In this document: positions 15,766 through 24,253 of the stretch, piece by piece
Position numbering within the stretch: position 1 is the first letter of the stretch
How the letters are laid out: each line of letters opens with the position of its first letter
Origin: Bradyrhizobium sp. BR13661
GTDB lineage: Bacteria; Pseudomonadota; Alphaproteobacteria; Rhizobiales; Xanthobacteraceae
Assembly (NCBI RefSeq): GCF_029892425.1
Contig: NZ_JARXWB010000008.1
Coordinates: 124,001 to 188,000 of the forward strand
Direction: 5' to 3'
Length of the DNA stretch: 64,000 nucleotides
Notes under the pieces: generated by a model
The model's database searches: none
What the model saw: only the letters and a program-made list of their open reading frames with translations
Told to the model about the DNA's origin: nothing
Translations under genes and position numbers: made by a program

Positions 15766-16503
15766 ATGACGCTGACGGGAAAACGGGCCCTGGTGACGGG
15801 CGCAAGCAGGGGTATCGGCGCGGCGATCGCAAAGGCGCTCGCCGCCGAAGGCGCCGATGTCGCAATCACTTACGAAAAGTCCGCGGACAGCGCCGCGAAG
15901 GTCGTCGATGCCATCAAGGCGTCCGGCCGGAAGGCCGTGGCGATCCGGGCAGACAGCGCCGATGTCGCCGCGGTCCAGGCCTCGGTCGACAAGACCGTCG
16001 CCGTCCTGGGCGGGCTCGATATTTTGGTCAACAACGCCGGCATTCTGCGCCTGGGCAGCCTCAACGACATCTCGCTCGCGGACATCGATGCGCTGCTTGA
16101 TGTCAACGTCCGTTCCCCGATCGTCGCGAGCAAGGCCGCGCTGCCCCACCTCGGCAAGGGCGGGCGCATCCTCACCATCGGCAGCTATTTCGCCGACCGC
16201 GTGCCGGCGCCGGTGCTTGGGCTCTATTCGGCCTCGAAGTCGGCGTTGATAGCGTTCACAAAGGGACTGGCGCGGGAGCTCGGTTCCAAGGACATCACGG
16301 TCAATCTGGTGCAGCCGGGCTCGATCGACACCGATATGAACCCGGCGCATGGCCCGACCGCGGAGACGCTGAAGCAGTTCATGGCGCTCGGCCGCTACGG
16401 CGCGCCTGAGGACATCGCCAACGCGGTCGCGTTCCTGGCGAGCGAGAAGGCGAAGTACATCACCGGTTCGACGTTGACCGTCGATGGCGGCGCGAACGCG
16501 TAA
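15766..16503 (+). CDS. Short-chain dehydrogenase/reductase, 3-oxoacyl-ACP reductase-like
   Basis: A 245-residue classical SDR. Cofactor motif TGASRGIGAAIA is at about residues 10-21, NNAG at about 88-91, and the catalytic YSASK at about 151-155. The end KYITGSTLTVDGGANA is typical of FabG-like oxidoreductases. RADS after the second strand favours NADP(H). It is controlled by the divergent TetR gene, which suggests an inducible reductase for a xenobiotic or metabolite, not housekeeping fatty-acid synthesis. A hairpin follows at 16517-16543. Confidence 0.92.
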   Translation: MTLTGKRALVTGASRGIGAAIAKALAAEGADVAITYEKSADSAAKVVDAIKASGRKAVAIRADSADVAAVQASVDKTVAVLGGLDILVNNAGILRLGSLNDISLADIDALLDVNVRSPIVASKAALPHLGKGGRILTIGSYFADRVPAPVLGLYSASKSALIAFTKGLARELGSKDITVNLVQPGSIDTDMNPAHGPTAETLKQFMALGRYGAPEDIANAVAFLASEKAKYITGSTLTVDGGANA

Positions 16504-16516
16504 GCTCCAGAGGGAA

Positions 16517-16543
16517 CGCAGCCGGGCATAAAGACCGGCTGCG
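16517..16543 (+). terminator. Terminator-like hairpin after SDR
   Basis: CGCAGCCGG (16517-16525) pairs perfectly with CCGGCTGCG (16535-16543) around a nine-base loop, 14 bases after the SDR stop. The following CTCTCGTGACTT is only weakly T-rich. Confidence 0.6.
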
Positions 16544-16555
16544 CTCTCGTGACTT

Positions 16556-16584
16556 CATTCAAATTTCGCGCGCGAATTTGAATG
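16556..16584. repeat. AT-armed palindrome with CG core
   Basis: CATTCAAATT (16556-16565) and AATTTGAATG (16575-16584) form a perfect 10-base inverted repeat around TCGCGCGCG. It lies 33 bases before the start of the small secreted-protein gene at 16618, so it could be an operator or the end of the SDR transcript. Confidence 0.6.
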
Positions 16585-16617
16585 GCGTTCCGACAATCGA
16601 CTGTCTATGGTCGGACC

Positions 16618-16980
16618 ATGTCACGCCTTCTATGTCTATTCGTTGCTGTCGTTCTGTCGCTGCTGCCGGTCGCCGCGCCGGCTGCATCAGTCCACAAGAA
16701 GCCCAAGCAGAGCTGGCACGGTTACGGCTTCCTGCCGGGCTATCACCAGCCGCTCAGCAACAGCCAGCCGATCTTCATGCAGAAGAACGGGTTTCGGCGC
16801 TACGCGCGCGAAAACCAGCGCCCATGGTATATCGATCCCGTGCCGAGCTATTACCGCTACTTCGACGGCGAATGGCGCTATTTCGGCCGGCCCGGCTTCG
16901 GCGGCTCGCGCTACAATGGCGGCAGCTTCGGTCCGTGCTGGACGCGGACGCCGATCGGCATGATCTGGAATTGCGGCTGA
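16618..16980 (+). CDS. Small secreted Tyr/Trp/Gly-rich protein
   Basis: A 120-residue protein with a clear signal peptide (MSRLLCLFVAVVLSLLPVAA, then PAAS). The mature part is rich in Tyr, Trp, Arg and Gly: KKPKQSWHGYGFLPGYHQP, RRYARENQRPWYIDPVPSYY, and a C-terminal FGPCWTRTPIGMIWNCG with two cysteines that could pair. I recognise no named family. An in-frame ATG at 16582 would spoil the signal peptide. Probably envelope-associated; function unknown. Confidence 0.7.
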   Translation: MSRLLCLFVAVVLSLLPVAAPAASVHKKPKQSWHGYGFLPGYHQPLSNSQPIFMQKNGFRRYARENQRPWYIDPVPSYYRYFDGEWRYFGRPGFGGSRYNGGSFGPCWTRTPIGMIWNCG

Positions 16981-17033
16981 ACGGCGCGCTGCGCCTTTGC
17001 CCACCCTACAATAGCGCGATCCGCGGTGAACAA

Positions 17034-17570
17034 TCATTCGGAACAATAGGTTCCGAACACGCGATCCCACATGCTGGTGACCACGCCGAAATTGCACGGC
17101 CGCTTGCCGTAGTGGTGGCGCGTGTGGCGGCGCTTCAGGCGCCAGAGATAGCCGCCGCGCTTAACCGGATGATGATGAATGATGTGGTGGAGCGCACCGA
17201 AATAGATGTAGCCCAGCATCAGCCCCGCGGTGACGGTGCAGGCGCTGCCGAACCCGACCAGCAGCCACACCGGCAGCAGCGATCCCAGGCAGATCGAGCC
17301 CAGGCTCAGCCAGAGCGGCGAGCCGACCAGCGCGCGCGGATCGGTATGATGAATGTCATGCAGGGCGGCGAGAAAAGCCGGTCCATGCAAGGCAAAGCGG
17401 TGAATGACGTATTCGGCGAGGCTCCAGAGCAACAGCCCGCTTGCGAAACCGATGACCGCCTCGTCCCAGCGCAGCGGCTCCTTCAACAGCAGTGCGACCG
17501 CGACCAGCGCCGCGCTCGCCAGGGGATAGAAGACGAAATCGGCGAAGTACAAGAACTTTTTCAACTGCAT
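17034..17570 (-). CDS. Fatty acid hydroxylase / sterol desaturase family protein
   Basis: A 178-residue membrane di-iron enzyme of the fatty acid hydroxylase superfamily. Histidine clusters are visible in order: EYVIHRFALHG, HDIHHTD, LHHIIHHHP and KRRHTRHHYG. Several hydrophobic segments surround them. Such enzymes hydroxylate or desaturate lipids or carotenoids in the membrane. The ATG at 17570 lies within the end of the upstream cyclase gene (10-base overlap), so translation is coupled. Its substrate is unknown. A small hydroxylase coupled to a large signalling ATPase is unusual. Confidence 0.85.
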   Translation of the reverse strand: MQLKKFLYFADFVFYPLASAALVAVALLLKEPLRWDEAVIGFASGLLLWSLAEYVIHRFALHGPAFLAALHDIHHTDPRALVGSPLWLSLGSICLGSLLPVWLLVGFGSACTVTAGLMLGYIYFGALHHIIHHHPVKRGGYLWRLKRRHTRHHYGKRPCNFGVVTSMWDRVFGTYCSE

Positions 17571-20500
17571 GGGCTTGTCTTGCTGGAACGCTCCATGGCC
17601 GCCCGTGCTTCGAAAATCTCCGGCAACTCCTGTGCGTTGGTGAAATTCCCGACCACCGGGCCGAGCACGCTCCGCGCCTGCGCGTCCGTTCCGCTGGCCT
17701 GATACAATCTGGCGAGCGAGAGCGCGGCGCGCAGCTCGTAGGTCGCGGTTCTCTGCGCCCGCGCGGTCTCGATGGCCTGGGTGAAAGCCGTCTCCGCAGC
17801 GACGATATCGATCGGGTCCTTGCGCAGCAGCAGCTCGCCGCGCCAGCGCTGAATCTCCGGGGTGAACCATTCCTGTCCCGTTCGCTCCACCTCGAGCAGC
17901 TGCTCGTCGAGGATTGCGAGCGCCTCGTCGAACTGACCTTCGCACGCCTTTGCTTCCGCAAGCAGCGTCCAGGTCAGCGGCACGTAGAGCCCGGTCGCCA
18001 TCTTTCCGACCAGCGGCAGCGCGATCGAATCTTCCATCTCCTTGAGCCCGGCGGCCCGTTCGCCTAGATGGCAACGGATCCAGCCGTTCCAGAATTTGCC
18101 GGCGCGCGTGTAGAGCAGCAGACCGTGCTCGCGGCTGAGCTCGATCACGGCATCGACATGCGGCCTGGCGCGCGCGGGGGTGCCGCGCATCGCCTCGAGC
18201 ACGATCTTGTGGAAATGCGCGTAGACCATCGTCGCGATGTGGCCGCTGTCGGTGGCGCGGCGGATCGCCTCCTGCGCCAGCTGCTCGGCGCGATCGACCT
18301 CGCCGAGCGGCCACAGCACCAGCGCGAGATAGATCGCCGCAGCGATACCGTAATCGTGGCCGTACAGGAATGCCAGATTGCGATCGTGCTCGTCGCGGTA
18401 GATGGTGAGCGCGTGCTCGAGATGCCGCTTGGCATCGACGAAATTCCCCTCGAACCAGCGCGTCATGCCGCAGACGCGCTGCGCGATCCCCGCTTCCGGC
18501 GCGTCGGGCCGGTCGGCGGTATCGTGCAGGAAGGCCTCTGCGAGCTCCTGCATCGATCCGAGCTCGCTGCGAACCAGGCTTCCGACCCACAGGCCGTAGA
18601 CGGCGGCAAACCGCTCCGGCGCCCCCTTGAGACCGGAGGCGAGCTCGCGCGCGCGCGAGAACGCGACCGACGTCTCCGGCGCACCATAGCCGCGCGTCGC
18701 GATCAGCGCGTTGCCGTAGGCGATCTGCAATTGCAGCCGGCGGCTCTGCCCCGAGGGGCTTTCGCTCAAGCCCTCCGCAAGGCCGATCGCCTTGGCCAGA
18801 TGCGCGATCGCCTCGTGACAGGCCGAGCTGCGCAAGGACCGGTCACCCGCCTTGCCCCACCACTCCACCGCGTCCTCGACCAGACCTGCCTGCGTCAGAT
18901 GGTGCGCCGTGATTTCGGGGGCGGCAGCGGCGGCATCGGGGAATTGCTCCTGCAGCACGCCTGCGATCCGCTCGTGCAATCGGCGCCGGCTGCTCTTGAG
19001 CAGGCTCTCATAGGCGGTGTCCTGCACCAGCGCATGCTTGAAGACATAGGCGCCTTCCGGCGCGGACCTGCTGCGGAAGATCAGCTCGGCGGCTTCGAGC
19101 TGCGCAAGCCTCGTGTCGAGCTCGGCATCGTCCTTGTCGGCGATGGCGCGCAGCAGCACGTCGGAGAATTCGCGGCCGATGACCGCGCAGATTTGCGCGA
19201 CCTCCTTCGCCGGCCCGAGCCGGTCGAGCCGCGCCATCAACGAATCCTGAAGCGTCGCGGGAATCGACAGCCGCGGCAGGCTGCCGGCAATCTTGTAGCG
19301 GCCGCCGGCTCCGCGCTTGAGGATGCCCATCTCGAGCACGGTGCGGGTCAACTCCTCGACGAACAGCGGGATGCCATCGGTCCGCGTCGCGATCTGCGCC
19401 ACCAGCTCGGATGGGACCGCGCGGCTTCCGATCACATCAGTGATCATGCGCTCGACATCGGTCTCCCCGAGCCGTCCGAGCTCCAGCGTCGTCAGATTGG
19501 CCGGGCCCATCCATGGCAGCGTGAATTCGTTGCGGAACGTCAGGACGAGCAGCAGGCGAAGCTGGTCGGCCAGCCTGACCGCGAGCCCGAGCAGCTCGAG
19601 CGAGGTCGCATCCGCCCAATGCAGATCCTCGACGATGCAGACCACCGGCGCCCCGGCGGAAAGGCGCTGCAAGCGCTGGATCAGCGCGGCGAGCGTGTTG
19701 CGACGCAGCTGTTGCGGCGTCCAGGCGAGCGGCGGATAGCGTCCGTCGGTTGCGATCGAGAGCAGGTCCGCAAACAGCGGCACCAGCGACGGCGTCTTCA
19801 GATCGTTGCGCCCGAGCAGCGCTTCGAGCTTGCGCAGTTTCTGCGCGTTGCTGTCGCCGCCACCGATCTTGGCCGCCCGCTGCAGCTGCGTGATGACGGG
19901 ATAGAGCGCGCTGGCGCGATGATGCGGCGAGCATTGATAGCGCAAGCGGATGTGCGGCTCCGCGCCGATCCGCTGATCGAGGAAATGTTCGGCCAGCCGT
20001 GACTTGCCGATACCGGGCTCGCCCGAGATCAGCACGACCTGGCCCTGGCCGCGCCAGGCCCGCTGCTTGCACTCGGCCAACCGCTCGAGCTCGTGCTCGC
20101 GGCCGAAGAAACCTGCGAGGCCGGCGGCATGGTGGGCCTCAAAGCGGCTCGCCAGCGGCGACGGACGATCCACCGCCCAGACATCGACCGGCTCGCTGAA
20201 TCCCTTGATCACACGCGTACCGAGCTCGCGCAGCTGGAACAGGCTGCCGAGCAGCCGGCGCGTCGAGGCCGCAATGATGACGGAGCCGGGATCGGCGAAG
20301 GCCTGCATACGCGCCGCAAGATTGGGCGTCTCGCCGATCACTTCGAGCCGGCTGGAGGCGCCCTTCGCAAAGAGATCACCGACGACGACGAGCCCGGTCG
20401 CAATCCCGATCCGCACCTCGAGCTGCAGGCCCGGCTGCACGTCGATGGCGCGGACCGCCGCGGTGATCTCGAGCCCGGCGCGGACCGCGCGCTCGGCATC

Positions 20501-20932
20501 GTCCTCGTGCGCGGACGGATAGCCGAAATAGGACAGGATGCCGTCGCCCACCAATCGCGAGACGATGCCGTCATAGCTGGCGATGACCGCGGTCGCGGCC
20601 TCGCGATAGGCTTGCAGGATTTCGCGCATCTCCTCGGGATCGAACTGCTGCGACAGCGCTGTCGACCCGACGAGGTCGCAGAACATGATGGTGAGCTGCC
20701 TGCGCTCGGCGCCCGCGTCGATCGCCGGTGCAAGCAGACGCGCCTTCGGAACGTCCAGCTCAGCAATGGAACGCAACAGCCTCCGCCGGTGTCCCAGCAC
20801 GACGCCCATGGTCGCGAGATCGCGATCCGTAATCTCGGAAAGAATGTCGAAATCAATGCCGTGGTCGGAAAAGGACTTTAGGTATTGAGGGAGGCCGACC
20901 TTCTCCAACCAGGCGGCAACCTGCCCAGTCAT
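17561..20932 (-). CDS. SAM domain / class III nucleotide cyclase / AAA ATPase / TPR protein
   Basis: About 1123 residues. Numbering here starts at a GTG one codon upstream. Residues 5-62 are a SAM domain (VAAWLEKVGLPQYLKSFSDH). Residues 78-250 are a class III cyclase with metal-binding D87 in FCDLVGST and D131 in GDGILSYFG. Residues 278-560 are an ATPase with Walker A GEPGIGKS (305-312). The remainder is helical repeat sequence of TPR type. This architecture is frequent in Bradyrhizobium and probably makes cAMP in response to a signal sensed by the ATPase/TPR part. ATG 20932 and GTG 20935 are adjacent alternatives. The downstream hydroxylase gene overlaps its end. No membrane segments are evident. 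Confidence 0.92.
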   Translation of the reverse strand: MTGQVAAWLEKVGLPQYLKSFSDHGIDFDILSEITDRDLATMGVVLGHRRRLLRSIAELDVPKARLLAPAIDAGAERRQLTIMFCDLVGSTALSQQFDPEEMREILQAYREAATAVIASYDGIVSRLVGDGILSYFGYPSAHEDDAERAVRAGLEITAAVRAIDVQPGLQLEVRIGIATGLVVVGDLFAKGASSRLEVIGETPNLAARMQAFADPGSVIIAASTRRLLGSLFQLRELGTRVIKGFSEPVDVWAVDRPSPLASRFEAHHAAGLAGFFGREHELERLAECKQRAWRGQGQVVLISGEPGIGKSRLAEHFLDQRIGAEPHIRLRYQCSPHHRASALYPVITQLQRAAKIGGGDSNAQKLRKLEALLGRNDLKTPSLVPLFADLLSIATDGRYPPLAWTPQQLRRNTLAALIQRLQRLSAGAPVVCIVEDLHWADATSLELLGLAVRLADQLRLLLVLTFRNEFTLPWMGPANLTTLELGRLGETDVERMITDVIGSRAVPSELVAQIATRTDGIPLFVEELTRTVLEMGILKRGAGGRYKIAGSLPRLSIPATLQDSLMARLDRLGPAKEVAQICAVIGREFSDVLLRAIADKDDAELDTRLAQLEAAELIFRSRSAPEGAYVFKHALVQDTAYESLLKSSRRRLHERIAGVLQEQFPDAAAAAPEITAHHLTQAGLVEDAVEWWGKAGDRSLRSSACHEAIAHLAKAIGLAEGLSESPSGQSRRLQLQIAYGNALIATRGYGAPETSVAFSRARELASGLKGAPERFAAVYGLWVGSLVRSELGSMQELAEAFLHDTADRPDAPEAGIAQRVCGMTRWFEGNFVDAKRHLEHALTIYRDEHDRNLAFLYGHDYGIAAAIYLALVLWPLGEVDRAEQLAQEAIRRATDSGHIATMVYAHFHKIVLEAMRGTPARARPHVDAVIELSREHGLLLYTRAGKFWNGWIRCHLGERAAGLKEMEDSIALPLVGKMATGLYVPLTWTLLAEAKACEGQFDEALAILDEQLLEVERTGQEWFTPEIQRWRGELLLRKDPIDIVAAETAFTQAIETARAQRTATYELRAALSLARLYQASGTDAQARSVLGPVVGNFTNAQELPEIFEARAAMERSSKTSPCS

Positions 20933-21050
20933 CACGCGGGTCCAGCATTATCTATACTAAACTTAAAGTATAGCCCCCGTCGGATTGAAGTCAATCGTGG
21001 TACGCAAGCGTCGCCATTGTTGACGCATCGAACGCGCTGGCCCATGCTTT

Positions 21051-21932
21051 ATGGTGGAAGCGTTCCCCATTTTCGCGCGAGAGTATCCATCCGTGAAGCA
21101 GGATCCGTATCCGACAGCGGCAAACCCGATTCATTCGGCCGTCGTAAAACTGTTTTATTCGCGCGCCGCGCGGCAGCTTTTCACCAACGCCTGGTACTCC
21201 CTGCTCAGCAATCTCGACCGCGACGCCGCGATCCGCTTCCTCAACTACGGCTATGCCTCGCTGAACGGCGAGCAGGTGGCGCTGCAGGCCGCTGACGAGC
21301 CCGATCGCTATGCGATCCAGCTCTACCATCACGTGGCATCGGGCGCCGCGATCGGCGGCAAGGATGTGCTGGAGGTCGGCAGCGGCCGCGGCGGCGGCGC
21401 GTCCTACATCGCGCGATATCTTGGCCCGCGCAGCTACACCGGGCTCGACATCTGCAAGCCGGCGATCCGTTTCAGCAAGGCGCGCTATGCCGACCAGGGC
21501 AACCTCGCATTCCAGGTCGGCGATGCGCTGAGCCTGCCGTTCGCGGACGAGAGCTTCGACGTCGTGATCAACGTCGAGAGCGCGCAGCATTATGGCGACA
21601 TGGGACGCTTCCTGGACGAGGTGCATCGCGTGCTCAGGCCGGGCGGCGCGTTCCTGATGGCGTGTTTCGAAGACCGGTCCAAGGACGTGTACCCGCGCGA
21701 GTCCTTGCAGAAATCGCGCTTGCGCCTCGTCAGCGAGGACGACATCACGCCGAACGTCGCACGCGCGCTGGAACTCGACGGTGCGCGGCGAACGGCACTG
21801 GCGGACGAGATCGTGCCGCGGGTGCTGCTCGGCGTGTCGCACGAATTCGCGGGCATTCCGGGCACGCAATTGCACGCCTCGTTCGCGAACGGCACCTGCC
21901 CCTATTACTGCTTCACCTGCCGCAAGGACTGA
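21051..21932 (+). CDS. Class I SAM-dependent methyltransferase
   Basis: A 293-residue methyltransferase with motif I VLEVGSGRGGG, a GLDICKPAIRFSKARY acidic loop region, GDALSLPFADESFDVV and a RVLRPGGAFLMACF strand. It resembles the phthiotriol/phenolphthiotriol dimycocerosate methyltransferase group, so a lipid or polyketide hydroxyl is a possible acceptor, though this is only a resemblance. N-terminal residues 1-25 may be an over-extension; a GTG at the VKQDPYP position is an alternative start. It is convergent with the cytochrome gene, 8 bases apart. Confidence 0.88.
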   Translation: MVEAFPIFAREYPSVKQDPYPTAANPIHSAVVKLFYSRAARQLFTNAWYSLLSNLDRDAAIRFLNYGYASLNGEQVALQAADEPDRYAIQLYHHVASGAAIGGKDVLEVGSGRGGGASYIARYLGPRSYTGLDICKPAIRFSKARYADQGNLAFQVGDALSLPFADESFDVVINVESAQHYGDMGRFLDEVHRVLRPGGAFLMACFEDRSKDVYPRESLQKSRLRLVSEDDITPNVARALELDGARRTALADEIVPRVLLGVSHEFAGIPGTQLHASFANGTCPYYCFTCRKD

Positions 21933-21940
21933 GCGGCCGC

Positions 21941-23641
21941 TCAGAGCGTCTTGAGATATTCGATCAGCGCCTTGCGATCGTCCTCGGTCATGTCGGTTCC
22001 GTAGAGGTGACCGGCGTTGGAGTTGCCGCGGATCGTCGTGTCGAACAGGAACGCGCCCGGACTTTGGGCCTTGGTATCGTATCCCACGATGTCAGGGTTG
22101 AACTCCCAATTGCCGATATAAAACGTCTTCGGCCGCAGGTTAGGGGGCAGCAGGAGATCGTTCAGCGACGGCACCGAGCCGTTGTGCAGATAGGGCGCCA
22201 TCGCCCAGATGCCGTTGAGCGGCCTTGCCCGGTAGGCGAGCGGCGCCCTGAACTGATTTGGACGGCCGCAATTGATCTCGGCGGCACGGGCCGCATTCTC
22301 CTTGGACCGGCCGATCCACAGTGCGGCGATGTTGCCGGTGAGAGCCTCGGCGGCCTTGTAGTTGGACATCGCATCCGGACCGCCGATCTTCGACAATGCG
22401 ATCTTGCGGCGGTTGAACGTCGTCGCCTGCTCGGGATCGGTGCCGATCCGGCCGAGGTCGACCAGCGGGACCTGGATCTCGCTGCAGCCGTCGGAAGCTG
22501 CATCAGAGGGCGCGGCTTCGTGGCAATTCGCGCAGGCGCTGACATAGACGAGCTGGCCGCGCAGCGCCCGCTTCTGGTCGAGCGCGCCGAGAATGGTCTC
22601 GGGCCAGTGCGGAGAGCGCAACTCCATCAGCTTGCGCTGCCCCCAGACGACGTTCTCCATCTGAACCCCGTGCATCACGTCGGGCCCGAGCATCGTCGCG
22701 TCGTGCTTGATGGGCGCGAGCACACCGAGTGCCTCGACGATGTTGCGCGTCAGCGGCTGCCGGATCGAGGCATTGTACAGCACCCAGTTGAAGCGCGGCG
22801 TATCCCACAGCGCCGGATACCGCACCGGCGCCGTCAGATGCGCGAAGTTTCTGGTCTCGCCAATGTCCGTCGGATCGCCCGGCAGCCTGAACGGCCCCGC
22901 CAGAAGCTGGTTCAGGCCGGCCCCGTGCGCATCGAGCCGGCCCGCCCCGCCCGCCGTATCGCCCGAATTTCCACCGACGACCTGGTTGAACATCGCGGCC
23001 GCCTTCAACACGCCGCCGAAGCATTGCAATCCGCTCTGCACGTCGGCCTGCGGCGCCTTCACACGCGCCATGAAGCGCTGTCGGGCTCCGTTCTGATCCA
23101 CGAGAACCGCGCCGATCGACCCGACCAGCTGCCCGACGAATGAATCGATATCGATATGGGCAGGGCCCCCCTCGATGCGGATCTGCTGGCCGCGATAGCT
23201 GACCTGGCCGGTGTGACAGCCGGCGCAACCAAGGCCGAGCCAATCGCCTTTCCAGCAGGCGTGCCGGCCATCGGGAATATCCACCGGCGTGCTGTAGAGT
23301 CCGATGGCAAGGCCATCAGGATTGGCGGTGCTGACGGGCTCGGTCAAAAAACCCAGCCGCTGCAAATTGTCGGGCGCCTTGATCAGCGCGGTTTGTCCTC
23401 CCTGCTGCCCTGGCTGCTCCAGCGCGACAAACCATTCATAGGGAATCAGCGCCGTGCCTTGCGAGATGAAATGCCAGCGATCGGCGGTCTCATCGCTCCA
23501 GCCCTGTTGCAGATGGACCGGACCGCCTGCTGCGGGCTTGTCTTGATATTTGTCTTGAGGCTTGTCCTCTGCCAAAGCGGAAACGACAGCGGCGAGAAGG
23601 GTCGCGGCGGCAAACAATTGTACGCGCACATCAAATTTCAT
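21941..23641 (-). CDS. Di-haem cytochrome c, peroxidase/RoxA-like
   Basis: A 566-residue secreted protein. MKFDVRVQLFAAATLLAAVV is a signal peptide ending at SALA. Two CXXCH haem-attachment motifs are visible: CAGCH near residue 145 and CANCH near residue 370. The APYLHNGSVPSLNDLL motif, typical of di-haem peroxidase-type and RoxA-like cytochromes, follows in the C-terminal third. The ATG at 23641 is preferred to a TTG at 23653. It is much longer than ordinary bacterial cytochrome c peroxidase (about 340), closer to the RoxA-like group, whose known members cleave rubber oxidatively. Substrate unknown; no maturation or electron-donor gene adjoins. Confidence 0.85.
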   Translation of the reverse strand: MKFDVRVQLFAAATLLAAVVSALAEDKPQDKYQDKPAAGGPVHLQQGWSDETADRWHFISQGTALIPYEWFVALEQPGQQGGQTALIKAPDNLQRLGFLTEPVSTANPDGLAIGLYSTPVDIPDGRHACWKGDWLGLGCAGCHTGQVSYRGQQIRIEGGPAHIDIDSFVGQLVGSIGAVLVDQNGARQRFMARVKAPQADVQSGLQCFGGVLKAAAMFNQVVGGNSGDTAGGAGRLDAHGAGLNQLLAGPFRLPGDPTDIGETRNFAHLTAPVRYPALWDTPRFNWVLYNASIRQPLTRNIVEALGVLAPIKHDATMLGPDVMHGVQMENVVWGQRKLMELRSPHWPETILGALDQKRALRGQLVYVSACANCHEAAPSDAASDGCSEIQVPLVDLGRIGTDPEQATTFNRRKIALSKIGGPDAMSNYKAAEALTGNIAALWIGRSKENAARAAEINCGRPNQFRAPLAYRARPLNGIWAMAPYLHNGSVPSLNDLLLPPNLRPKTFYIGNWEFNPDIVGYDTKAQSPGAFLFDTTIRGNSNAGHLYGTDMTEDDRKALIEYLKTL

Positions 23642-23653
23642 CGTCGGCTCCAA

Positions 23654-23982
23654 TTTCTGTGAAGCTCATCAATCATGACGGCGACAGGGCCGCCGCTACC
23701 CGGCAATCAGCAATCGTCCGCCCCGGTGGCACCGTATGCAGCACCGGAGCTCTTCCAGAAATTTTCATGCAAGGAACAACGCGCAAACCCCGTTGCTCGC
23801 GGCCGTCTTTCGGCGCCCGCAAGCGGAGGCTACATCACGACAGAGATAAGCGCAAAGGTAGAAATGGGACAATAAGACGCGCGGCCGAGACCCGAAGAGT
23901 CCGGCGCGCGCTTCTGCGACTGTTACAAATGATCAGATCGCCCGGCTGCCGACACGATCGGGACGCGTGGCGGCTTTGCTTG
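23654..23982. other. Intergenic stretch, nothing recognised
   Basis: About 330 bases between the cytochrome gene start and the small gene ending at 23983. I see no convincing reading frame, tRNA or repeat. It presumably holds the promoter of the cytochrome gene. Confidence 0.4.
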
Positions 23983-24228
23983 CTACCGGAAATACCCCAG
24001 CACCAGATCGGTATCCGCGCTGCCCGGCACCGTGCCGTTCAGCTCGGCGTCGATGACGCGGCGGCAGGCGTCGATCGCGGCGTGGTCGCCGAGGTCGTTG
24101 GCGGCTTCGAGCACGAGCCAGGCGGCGTCGACCGTGGCCTTTTCCGGAGCCGCTCCGCCCGTCTCGGCGGAGAGGTTGCTGGTGAGACTCTTGTTCTTGC
24201 GAATCGCGGTGCCGAATTGAGGCAACAT
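23983..24228 (-). CDS. Small conserved hypothetical protein
   Basis: An 81-residue protein, MLPQFGTAIRKNKSLTSNLS at the start and a helical EKATVDAAWLVLEAANDLGD core with an acidic DAELNG segment. It has no signal or membrane helix. It follows the DUF2336 gene by 25 bases on the same strand and is likely cotranscribed. Codon use is like that of the neighbours. Function unknown. Confidence 0.65.
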   Translation of the reverse strand: MLPQFGTAIRKNKSLTSNLSAETGGAAPEKATVDAAWLVLEAANDLGDHAAIDACRRVIDAELNGTVPGSADTDLVLGYFR

Positions 24229-24253
24229 GGCAAATACTCCCTCGATTTCCCGC

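Noticed and set aside
18068..20002. A 644-codon open frame on the plus strand
   Set aside because: Antisense to the cyclase/ATPase gene; composition of a shadow frame.
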